The notes beneath the pieces were generated by a model. That model saw only the letters and a program-made list of their open reading frames with translations, was not told the DNA's origin and searched no databases. A program made the position numbers and the translations under genes. 33,633 nt of DNA from Candidatus Omnitrophota bacterium (GTDB lineage: Bacteria > Omnitrophota > Omnitrophia > Omnitrophales > JAQTRP01): the NCBI GenBank assembly GCA_028711765.1, contig JAQTRP010000006.1, positions 1-33,633 on the forward strand, written 5' to 3'. Of this stretch, positions 9,771-21,700 are shown in pieces (within the stretch, counting starts at the first letter, position 1; the number at the start of each line of letters is the position of its first letter).

Positions 9771-12700
9771 CAGCCCGACTTTGCCCATTCCGCCTCCAGC
9801 GTTCCTCACCAAATTGCTTGTCAAAATGCTCTGGATATTCCTAAAGAGTTAGGCATTGTTGATCAAGACAACCACTATTCCCTATCTACTAACGACTATT
9901 CACTGGTTCCAGACGTCATCTACATCCAGAGTGCTCACACGCATTTTGAAGCGCAGTCAAAGATTGCCGAGATCATTAAAAGAGTTGCAGCCGGCACAGG
10001 GGCTAAGACAATCGCCGTCGAAGGCGCCTCGGGTTCGATAGATCTCAAACTTTTCCGGTCATTTCCCGACGAAGAGACCAAAAAGAAAGTTCTCGGCTAT
10101 TACTTGAAGAAAGGCGAGCTCACCGGCGCCGAATACGCGGCGGTCTTTGGTAAAGAGACGAGCCTTGTCGGAGTCGAAGATAAAACTCTTTTTGATGAAA
10201 ACTACAAGGCGTTTCGGGAGGCCTCGGAGGCCGAACGCCAAGCCCTGAATAAAATTAAGGAGACAAGGCGCGCCCTTAACGAGCGAAGGAAGGACCTGTA
10301 TCCTCCCAAGCTCCTCACGCTCGCCCAGAGAGAAGAGGAATTCGTTGAGGGCGCCTGCTCCTTATCCGAGTTTTTGCCGTTTCTTTTTAGTTTCTACGAG
10401 AGAAACCGCCAAGTCCTTACGGCACCGGATAAGTTCGAGACCCTCAAGCGTTTCAATGAGACTATCGGCCTCTTGGGCTCGATAGATTCAAAAGAAATAG
10501 AGCGTGATGCGAAACGCCTTTATGAGCTCATCCTCGAGCGGGATCCTTCCTTAAAAAATACATCCGTCAGTTTTATGCTCGGCGGCTCGTGGAAGAAGAG
10601 GAATGTTTTCGTTAAGTCACTTGTGGAACAGGCCCGCGCACTCGGTATCGACTCCTCAAAGTTTAAGGCCATGTCAGGTTATGCGGACTATGTGCGGGAG
10701 GCTGAGTCAATCGACGGCATAAGACTGCTCGATCAAGTGAGATTGTGGATTAAGGCGATGAAAGAATGCCTTTTCCGGTCCGATGCCGAACGCTCGCTCG
10801 ATCAAGGCTATTCTTGGCTTGCGAAGCTTTCCTCGGTCGCCAAGCTTGAAGCCCTTCGTGAAGACGCCATCTTGTGCTTGGAAAATGAGAATAAGCTCAA
10901 GGAAATTTTGTCTATCGATGGCGCCAGATTTGAACAAATCTTTCGTCCGGCGCTGCGTTTTTACGAGCTCGCCCTTAAGCGTGACGAAGCTCTCTACGCG
11001 AATTTATCAAAACTTGCTCGCGGGAAGAAACCCGTTATTTTCGTCACCGGCGGATTCCACGTAGGCGGTATTACCGAACGGCTCAGGCAGGATAAAATCC
11101 GCTACGCCGTTATCACACCGATGCTCGAGGGTTCTCAGAAATTCGATCCCTATAGGGAGCTTCTAAACGGTAAGCAATCGGAGTTCACACAGTTCCTGAG
11201 GTCGTGCGTTAAAGAAGAGAATATACGGACGGATGAGGGAATTCTTCGCGAGGTTTATCGCCTCATTCAAGCGGAGGAAGAAGGGGCTAAGATCCGCCTT
11301 GACGGACGCGAAGTTTATTTCAGGCTCCGAATGAGCCCACAGGTCTTCACAAACGACCCCGATACAATCAGCGAACTCGAACTGTTTGACGTTAAGACAT
11401 CAGAAAAACCTTTCGGGAAAGCGAGAGAGGCCTTCGGGAAGCCGGCCTCGCGCGAGGAGCTAATCCGCGAAGCGGTCCGGAATAACGATTTCAAGGCCTT
11501 CAAGAAAGTTGTTTCCGAATCAACCGAAGAGGACAAGAAGACGCCGTTCCGTTATCTTAATTTTGATTCTTTCACCAATTCTATCCTCAAAGATTATTTT
11601 AAGATTCTAACAAGCGTGAAGAATGAAGCCGCCCTCCGTGAGTCTATCGATGCGCTTTTCCGCAAGGCGGAAGTGCAGGGCATAACCGAAATATTGGAAA
11701 CCGCTGTTCGTAGGGGCAAGGCATGCCTTGCCCCTACGTCTTCGGATGAGGCCACCTCGACCCTCGAGCGCCCCCTCGGCATGGCCGATTCTTATGGCCG
11801 ATTCCTTAATGTTTTTTCTCTTTCGAGACTATCAAAGGAACCCTTGCTCGCTTGCCAAGGATTGGCTCGAAGTTTAGGCGTTACTTTGGAGCTTGCCCGC
11901 CGTGAAATCGTATCGCGCGAAGAACCTCAGCCTCAACCTTCTCTGCCTCAGCCTGCGCAACAGCCTAAGGTTGAAGAACAGGTTGTGCCTAACTTTGTTG
12001 GCGCTAAAGCAACTTTTGAGATGCATTTAGAGGTTAGTAAAGAATCTGCCGAGGCCCACGAAAGTTTCCGAAAGACCAACAACGGCTACTCATTCGGAGG
12101 ATGGGAACTTGTTGTGCCGTCAAGCTCGGAATCTTTAACGAACATGGAGCTTAAGACAATAGCGGAGGCAGGTCTCACCGGCCCTGAGTGGAGGAAGTTG
12201 GTAAGCCTTGCGGTCAGGAACTTTTTTTACCAGATTTCGGGCGCTGATTCTAGACTCGGCGCGTGGTTTAAATTGGATGAGACAAGCCTCGTTATTTCCG
12301 GTTTTAATCCCGATAGCCTGAGAATCACCGGTAAAAAAGTAGTGATGCCCGCTGAGCGCTCCTATATTCGGCTCGGGAAGGAAGACAAATTAATGCTCGA
12401 TAGCTTGCAACAGGCGGCGGGCGATGTCGAAAGGCAGATTAAGATCTTCCTCGAGTATCTTTCGGAGAAAAACGAGGCGCTTAAGGAAGATGGCGCGAAA
12501 GAAAGAATCATACAGAGCGTTTTGGCTAATCTGCCACAGCTTAGGGCCGTTGCGCTTCCCGAAGGAGTAACCCCGGAAAGCGTTGTCCGTGACGTTGTTG
12601 CGCAGCTTGAGCTCTCGGGCGTAAAGGTCCCCTCAAAGATTAAATCGCTCGTTGAAGGTATGTTTGTTCTAAGCGAATGGGCGAAGCAGGCCGATTTCAA

Positions 12701-15700
12701 AACCAAACCGTTAGAAGAAGCCTTTGGGTATGACGATAGATGCGAGGAGCAGTACTCTGCCGTAAAGTCCGCAAAACCTAAAGTGACTCACCGCGAAAAA
12801 GTTTTAAAGCTCTCCGCTATTTTGTCCCACGCTCTTCCGTTTGTGTTCCGCTCGGCGAAGAGTGAAATTTTATTTGGTTCTCTGCGTTTTGCCGCAGCTC
12901 TGGCACTCGAGCAAACCGGCGCGCCTGCCCTCCGAAGCCAAACGCAGAAGCAGCTTGGCGAAGGAGGGTCGCTGGGGGAATCTAAGACAGTTCGCACAGA
13001 TATTTCGAAGAAAGCCGCAGAGATTAGAGAGTTGATTAAGGGTAATCCGGTTACGGTAACAATCGACGGGCCGGCAGGCGTCGGAAAAACAACATTGGCA
13101 TCCAACCTTGCCAGGTGCTTACGCGTTAGTTTCCTCCCTTACGGCAAGATATTCCGCCTTGCGTCGTTGCTTTCCTATAAAGAAGTTTCGCCGGAGGAAG
13201 ACGGAACTTTTACGAAGGACAATTTGGGCAAATTGGTTCGCATCGTAAGCGGTATCGAACCGGATAAATTTGACATCGAAAGACACGGTAGAGAATATCG
13301 TTATTTTTATGACGGCAAAGATATTACCAAACTTCTTGAGGGAGACGAAGTAGCTAATTTTACACCTCTTCTTGCGCGGCTGCCCGAGGTGCGTCCTATA
13401 TTGGTCAGATGTGCGCAGGGCGTCATAGCTGAAATAAAGCGCGACGGAAAAAGTATAGTACTCGAAGGCCGTGTAACCGGCGCAGAACTTGCGCCAGAGG
13501 CGAAAATTAAAATCTTCCTTAACGCGAATGTTCAAGAAAGAGCGTCAAGGCGGGCAGGGCAGCTTGTAGGTATGCTCGGCGAAGAAGAAGCATATCGTTC
13601 CGTAACAGGACGCAATCTGCCGCCTAAAACGTCCAGAGATAAGATTTTCGCCGAGCTTACCGGCATAATCGAAAAGGATATTGTTGAGCGTGATAAGAAG
13701 GATACCAAAAGAGAGCTCATGCCGCTTGAGCCGGCAGCCGGCGCCGTAATAGTTGATAATTCAGGATTTAGCGAAGAAGACACTTTAAAAAGTATCTTAA
13801 ATGTAATATTTGACAGGGTTCATAGTTACGGGGCAGGTGCGTCACTGGGGTTAGAATCCGTATATCGTATATCGTCCATCGTATATCGTGAAAAACAAAG
13901 TGCGACAGTCTCAGGGTTTGTCGGTATTGCTTTTAAACTTACAACTTACAACTTACCCTCCTTCACTCTTCGAGCTACGGAGGGCAGGCAGCTTACAACT
14001 GCCTCCGGCGCGTCGCTGGGGGAGGAACAGGATGTGGATAGACTCGCAGAGAACCTGAAAGCTCAAATTGTGCAAGACGATACTAAGAAGAGGTGCGTTC
14101 TGGAATTAGGCGATATAGCCATAGATGAAAATACTTCTCTACCCGTAGCAAGGCGTGCGATGGATAAGCTGGCAGATGTCCTGAACAGTTGTGGGTCAGA
14201 TGTTGTCAAAAGTGCATGCGTGGGGGTCTTGAACGATATAGCCTTAACCGCCTCTCAACCTGCGGCAAAGTGCGCAGTAGGTAAATTGGGAGATGCCATA
14301 AAATATGGAAGTCTATCATATGAAGTTAAAAGGCAATGTCTTCAGGCGTTAAGTAATGTAGTTCGGCATGCCACTCAATATACAGCAGAACATGCGCTAA
14401 ACAGCTTAACAGATGTCTTAAATTATAAAGATTTATCGATCGATGTTAAAAGAGATTGCGCCAAGGAGATAGTAAATGTAGCCGAAAGTCACACTCATGT
14501 TATAACGCAATATGCGGTGGATAGGTTAGGGGACGCGTTAAATAACGGGAGCCTGACCGGCGACGTTAAAGAGGAATGCGTTTGGGTGTTAAAACGTATC
14601 GCTCAATATGCCCGTGGAGACATAGCGCATTATGCCGTGAATAAGTTGGCAGATGCCGTAAACTACAAAGGCTTATCGGATGCAGTGAGAACCATGTGCA
14701 TCTTGACGGTATCAGATAGCCATTATCATTGTATGACAGAATATGCGGTGGATAGATTAGCGGATGCCTTAAATAATGGAGATTTATCGGATGACGTTAA
14801 AGACCTTTGCATAGACATGCTGGGAAATACGGCTAGAGAAGCCCATGGGTCCGTAATGGAACGTGCAGTGAATAAATTAGCGGGTGCTTTGGACCGTAAG
14901 GACTTATCGCTTAGGGTAAGGGCCAGATGTGCAGGGGTATTGGGTGATGCAGGCCAACGTTACAGTACCCACCCGTGTATGTCAAGCCAAGTATTGCGTA
15001 AGCTGGCGTATGTTTCGAGCTGTAGACATTTTCCGGATGATGTTAGACGCAGATGTGGTTTGGCATTAATGGTATTAAGGAGTACGTTTCGAGGAGTTCC
15101 TGAAGTTACTAAGACGTCCATAATTATATCCTTGATCAGAGATTCCATCGTAGCGAATAGCAATAATGTGCTGGAAACTATAGATAAAGAGATAGCGGAG
15201 ATAAAAAAATCCGAATGTATAAGTACGCTCGCATGGAAAGAAAAGCTTGAAAAACTTAATCGCAGAAAAAAGCGTCTAAGCGACCCCATATCTGAAGAGG
15301 ATAACAATAGGCTCACCGATATCTTCTCAAACCTCGAGATAAATGATCTTACATTAGGCACAAGGCAGTATATAAAGATGCGCCTCATAGCAATGTATCT
15401 TAGCGGGGAGGATATAGCTCAAATCCCCTTATCTCTCAATAAGGATATAGAAGAAGCGAAAAGCATAGAGAAAAAAGCAGAAGGTCTTTCTACGACAGGC
15501 GCAGAAATAGGGTTTCCGGTAGAACTTACAGCTTATGAGAAAGAAGCCGAAGCCATAGAAGTACAATGTAACATTGAGGGTGGCTCGTACAATGAGAAAA
15601 TCACGAATAAAGAGTTGCTAATGAGAGCCAAGGCAGGGAGACTTGCCATTATATTTAACTACTTTATGGACATAGAACGCTCAAAAGACTTTGGCGTTAG

Positions 15701-18700
15701 GCCTTGCGATATAGAAGAAGATTCGGACCAGATGGACTTACGCATACTCCCTTCAAACTATGAGATAACCCGGAAGGTACTGGATATTTATATAAGAGAT
15801 TTTAATCTGTTTACTCCCGACGAGCTTATATCATCCAGCTATGCCACAACAGTATCGGGGCTCCTTTATGACAAAAGGGGTGTTTTAATCGCTGTCGCCA
15901 GCTTTTATTTAGACAAGATAGACGAAGAATTAGAAGACGTATTCCTTGCCGATGCGCCAATTTCTCAGGCAGACGGCTTGGGCCATCCGGGCCTTATGCC
16001 CTACAGGGCAATCCCCGCTAAGGCACGAACAAGCCAGACCGTAGGAGAAAACGGTGAAGTCTCTTCAGGCCACGCCCAAATGACCTTTAATTACCATATG
16101 CTTAGCTTGGGATTCGAAATATTGGATGGAGAGGGCAAACCCTCAAAAAAGGTGTTGTTGCAGTATCCGGGGGATTACGGAAGAATAAGCCATATCGTAT
16201 CCATAGCCCTCGATAAAGAAAAATTCGACAACCTTATCTTAAAACCGGTCCTGTCGTTCTACAGAGATAAGCTTGACCTTAATGAAAAAGAAATAACGGA
16301 TATCTTCCCAGGTAGCAACCCCGCTGAAGATGAAGCGTTGCGTAAAGGGTCTACTTGGTTTTATAACACAAGTGTTGAGTTCTACGCTGTCGAAATAGCT
16401 CAGTCAATTGCATCCCTAGCCAACCTGCTTAGAATAGGCTTCCTCACAAGGCCCCTTAAGCCATCCGAAACTTTAAATGCGGATGACATTACTAATCTTG
16501 GGAGATACGGTCTTGAAGATTTGAAGGGGAGGATACTTAGAAGTCAAGACAAGATATATTCCCTTTTTAAAGCGCATCAGGATTTGTGGGACGGTATCGC
16601 AAAAACGGAAGTGCAATCAAAAGGCCAGAGTCTTGGCACGGCTCTTTATCCATCAATAGAAGTCACAAGGAGAAAAAGACAGCAGCCCGCAATACAACCA
16701 AGGAAGATACCTAGACCGGCACCCGAACCTGCGACTCCGGTGCCGGCACCCACCGAACCTGCAAAGGAACCCGTGCGGAAAGAGAGGACAGTGCCCGCGG
16801 GCGCATCACTGGGCGTTATTGGTGAGCGCCTGCCTGCTGGCAAGGCAGGGGTTAGCGAGTTAGCCGGTGAGCCGGTTGGGTCTTTGGCACACGGCACACG
16901 GCGCACGACTCACGACGCAAATACCGGCTCGTCGTTGGGGGAGGATTTGGGTCTTGAGATTTTAGGAGTCGGCGAATTTATCAAATCTGACTTTAAGGGT
17001 CCCATTGTTCTTGGAGGCACCGGATTCATAGGTTCGCATTTAGTTGAGTCATTGGCTGAGGACGGCCGCCGCGTAGCCGTAGTTTTTCGGTCGAGAACAT
17101 CTCCCTATTTCAGAAATCTTGCCGAGGTGTATGACAATCTGCGCAAAAAAGGGAAAGAGAAAAACTTGGTTTTAGTAGAGGCAGGAAATTGCGTAGACCC
17201 GATGGATTGGCCTCTGGATCGGGAAAATGAAGGAAGTGCCGCAAGGACTGTCGAGCAGCTTAAAGGGATTCTCTCTAAGGCTACGGTAGTTTTCCATCTT
17301 GCAGCTGCGTCGCGCACGAGACCGGAGGGGGGCGAAAGGTATCTCGAATTTGCATCAAGACTTTCTTTGACGAACGTTTTCTTTACAAAGGTTATTACCA
17401 GCCTCGTAAGAGAGGTCGGTAAATCGCTTGTTTATGCCTCGAGCGCTCATATATTTGCTTTGAGGCAGTTTTTCGGGAAATCGCTCGTAGAGCCTGTTAT
17501 CGAAATTGGGCTGGATGATATGCCGCTCCATGACAAGCTGAAGGATTTGATGAAGATGACCGACCGCGCTTATGATATTTATGCCGGGCAGTTCACTAAG
17601 AAGACCGGTTTGTCACCTCTTGAATTAGCCGTGGATTTTTCGACGAGCGGCTTTTTATCGGTTCCGCAGAATATCAGCGCGGGTTTTTATTCATTTTCTA
17701 AGGTTTTGCCGGAAAGAAGTATTCTTGAGGATCTTGCCGGAGGCAAAGGTTTTGTTGTGAGGTTTACAAATGTTTACGGTCCGCGTTCACAAAATGATGT
17801 TATCCACACATTTCTTTCAAAACTTATGGCAGGGCCTGACGAGAGTGAGCTCATCATGCGTTCAGAAGACTCGCGCAATTTCATTGCCGTTCATGATGCA
17901 GTCGGCATCCTTAGGCGTCTTTCTGAAAAGATCGAGAGCGGCAAGCTCCGCCAGAATGAGCTAATTCATGCCGCGTCAGGCGAAGAACCTTATACGATGA
18001 GGAGGCTGCTTGAGACTGTCGCAGGAGTCTTAGGAAAAGACCTCTCTGCTTATCCCGTTGAGGCGGTTTCAGGTCCTAACGCGTTAGTCGCTCCGCGGTT
18101 CAATATTGGAAAACTTCAGAAGTTGTTGGGTTATACTCCTCAGTCGCTAGAAGAAGGCATCCATCGTCTAAATGGCACCGGGGGCTCATCATTGGGGATA
18201 GACTGGGATTTGGTGATGCTGATTGCAATACCCCTTGCAACCGGATTGGGTACAGTGGCGGCGTCGGTGATTTTAAGAAGAAATAAGCTTGCCGGTTTTA
18301 CGATATCGGAGTTGATTGGCCTGATGGAGACGGCTGAAAAGCCCCATCAGGTTATAAAAGAACTAAGAAACCGCAAAGCCGAAGGCAGCGTAATCGAAGA
18401 GGCATGGACAAAAGCCTTGAGGAATGAAAAGTTAGCGGCCGGAACTTTCTTAAGAGATTTATTTGCTAAGCGGCAATTTGTTCACGTGCTGGCAATCCGG
18501 GAGCTAGCCAAACTCGGTACCGAATCCGCGACCGACAGCATAATCGATTTGGCGAAATCAGAGGTGGAATCTTCGTTGGAAAAAAGGGGATATCTAACAG
18601 GATTAAGTTTTACAACGGTTGAGGAATGCCTCAGTGCCCTAGGTATTAAACTTCCGCCGTCAAGCAAAAAGACGGCAGGCGCAAGGCTTGTAGAGGCCGT

Positions 18701-21700
18701 TCAAAAGCTCGAGAGAAGGAAAGCGGAAGAAGTTGTCAGCCGTCAGCCATCGGGCGTCAGCGGAAAGTCTTTAGGGCAGGGTGCGCTTAGCGCCGGGAAA
18801 TTGCGTAATGCCCTGATTGAGATAGCCGAGAACGGGAAGCTTCCGGCGGGTGAACTAAACTGTGACGATCTTATCGAATATTTTGATAAACACAGGCCGG
18901 ATCTGCTCGAAGGCGCAAGGACAAGAGAAGAAAAGGCAGCGCTTTTATATCTGGCTGTTTCGCAAGCGCAGATAATAGATGCCGCTAAGTGTAAGACGTT
19001 TGATGATTTAATCAATGATTCACGTAATGTCGTTGGGGGTATAAGTTTTGATGCAGTATTTAAGACGCAGGAACAGTCAGAGGGTGTAATTTTACCGCCA
19101 AATAGCTATACGGCTTTTGCTGTGGCCCAATATTTCGGCGATATGTATGAACAAATTAATTCGTTGGACGAGTCGGCATATAATAGGGACACGCTGAAGA
19201 AATTTCTTGAACTTGTCATCCATCCCGAGCAGAGAAAGTTTGTGGGACAATGGGAAAGGGATTATGCTGGTAAGCTGTCTGCTATGTCGGCGCAAGAATT
19301 ACAAAGGGAATGGGTAAAGGTTCATGGATCGAGAGGTAGATCAGTGTTTCCGCTTTATATTTCTTCAACGTATCTTTTTGTAAACGATACGATGCAATAT
19401 GTTCATCCATACCATCTTTATTTTAGGGAAAGTTTAAAACTTTTGGTTAAGCCCAAATCCGCGTCCGTCATAGAAGAAGAGATGAAGCCAGATCTCGTTT
19501 GTCACCTCGCCGCAATGGACATTTATCTAGAGTGGGCTTCGCGCCACTGGGCCCCCCGGCCGCTTGATAAGACCATAAAATCTATCCCCGCCAAGATAGA
19601 ACCCAGCCTTGAGTATATTAAAAATGCGATAGGACCTCTTCATTGGGATTTTAAAAAGAGGCGTGGAGGAGCAGCCGCGCCGGAGGTGCCTTTTAGAAAA
19701 AGGCCCATTGGCAAGATCCTTGCTAAACTTTCGGATGACGAAGCGAATAAAATACTTGCCGGTGCATCATTAGGGAAAGACGAAGCTAAGCCAAAAGAAC
19801 CGACCTCGAAAGCAGAAACGCTCCGCCGGAGTTTTGAAAAGAGGCGCGATGACGTGGTAATGGCAATTGCCATTATGTTTCACGGTGGGCCTCTATGTGT
19901 AAGTGAAATTATTTCCATAATTCGGTTTAACTACCATGCGTTACGCACACTTCCTGAGTTGCCCGGCCATGGATTCTCAAGAGAGAAATATATGGAGTTA
20001 AAGAGCTCTATGGCTAATTTAGGAGGTTGGTATCTAACGCTCTTTGATAAAGCGAAAGACATCAGCCGCAAAAAAGGAATCGATCCGGGCGCGGAAAAGG
20101 AACTTGCCGAACTCGAAATGCAATACGTGCAATATTTGAGACATATGGATGAGACATTGACATCCGTTATTAATATAGTCGAGACGCTTAAATCGCAACC
20201 AGCCGAAGGATTTGCGGCTCTCGAGAGACGTATCGAGCATATTTTAAGGAATTCTAAACGGATGGTTATGAATTGCCGTGCGATGTTGCAATTCATGACC
20301 AACGGTTCGTTTGAGGATATTCTATTGAGGCGATGGTTGATAGGATGCAAATGGGAGACGAAACCGAATCGGGTTCTCAGTAATATTAATACTTCTGCCG
20401 CAGAGTATGTAAAGTTGGCAGATGGTAAAGATTTTAAAGTTAAAATTCTTCCGGACTTAATGCACATAGCGCTCGAGAGGATAATCTCCAATGGATTTCA
20501 TGCTATGAAGGAATGGCCAGTGCCCGAACCCCATGATAAAATTTCTGTCACTGCCGAACCACAGGACGGTTCGAATACGCGGATTACAGTCTCATCGCCG
20601 GGTCGTATAGAGGAAGGTAAATTAGGCCGGTTGTTCAATCTTGATTACGAAAGACCTATTTTTAACCACGGGATAGGACTGCCGTTTACCGCAAGGGCTA
20701 TTCAAAAGATGGGGGGTACTATAGAAGCGCGAAACGTTACAGAGGACGGCTATCCGCGGGTTGAATTTGTGATAAGGTTAAGACAGTCTGCCGAGGCTAC
20801 GGCGGACGGGCACAACAAAAAAGCGGATGGCGCGTCGCTGGGAACGGACGGAGAGACCTTGCGGCGGCTCGATGAAGCTATCGGAAAAGTAGCGCTGGCC
20901 CGCAAGGAAATCGTGGAGTCCGGAAAGTTTGATTATGAGTCGGTGATTGCCAAAGCCATTTCGTATGGTTTGTTTACCCCGGCTTATCTTGCTGCCGGCA
21001 GCATTGATGAGGTGCTTGAAGCCCGGCATGGAGCCACGCGTTTGATAGAAAATTTTAGCTACTTAAGGACGTCCGGCAAGAAACCAGATCCATATTTTGA
21101 AAGCGGCAAGGAGATTATGGATGCACTGTTTAGCGGGATTTTCGCAAATATGGGTTTTGGAGTGTTCGATAGCGCAATCCACAGGGCGTTCGGCGATGCG
21201 GGCCTTCTTAAATCCGAGCACGGGCTTCACTCTAAGGAGTTTTTCGGGAAGGGGCCGTTGCACATTGCAGCACTACGGGTATTGTTTACGGCGCTTTTAC
21301 TTTTTCTTGAGAAAGACAGGAACAAAGTTGGAAAAGTATATATCGAGACTGGTTCCATAATTCATCCTTTCCGCAAATTATATTCCGAACCCCATGGTTA
21401 TTATCTTTTGATCAGCGCGATTTTGCGCAGCTTGGTTTCATTTGTTATTTTGGGCGGCGTAGGAAGAGATAAAATACACAAGGCATTCAATGAGATTGCA
21501 GAAACCAGAGATTTTAGGTACGGGCGCGGTATGTCTGCGGCTTTGCTGCACGGTTTACTCTTGCATGCCGTCCTTTTAAGGGCAGGGAATGTTGCGATAG
21601 GCGTTGATACCGTACGCATAGTTTATCGTAAGGTTATTCCCATTATTCCCGACGTCAAGCCTATGCCCGGGGCCGATAAATATGAGGCGCGGGTTGCGAA

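Noticed and set aside
9430-9852. Open frame of 140 codons on the + strand upstream of and overlapping the giant gene
   Set aside because: It runs through the leader hairpins and then through the signal-peptide codons in another frame, has no recognisable domain and has low-complexity Lys/Arg/Ser content typical of repeat DNA.
11868-11882. RSLGV as an additional junction motif
   Set aside because: The residue before RSLG is Ala rather than Gly and it occurs within a helical segment. It may be a degenerate copy but was not counted.
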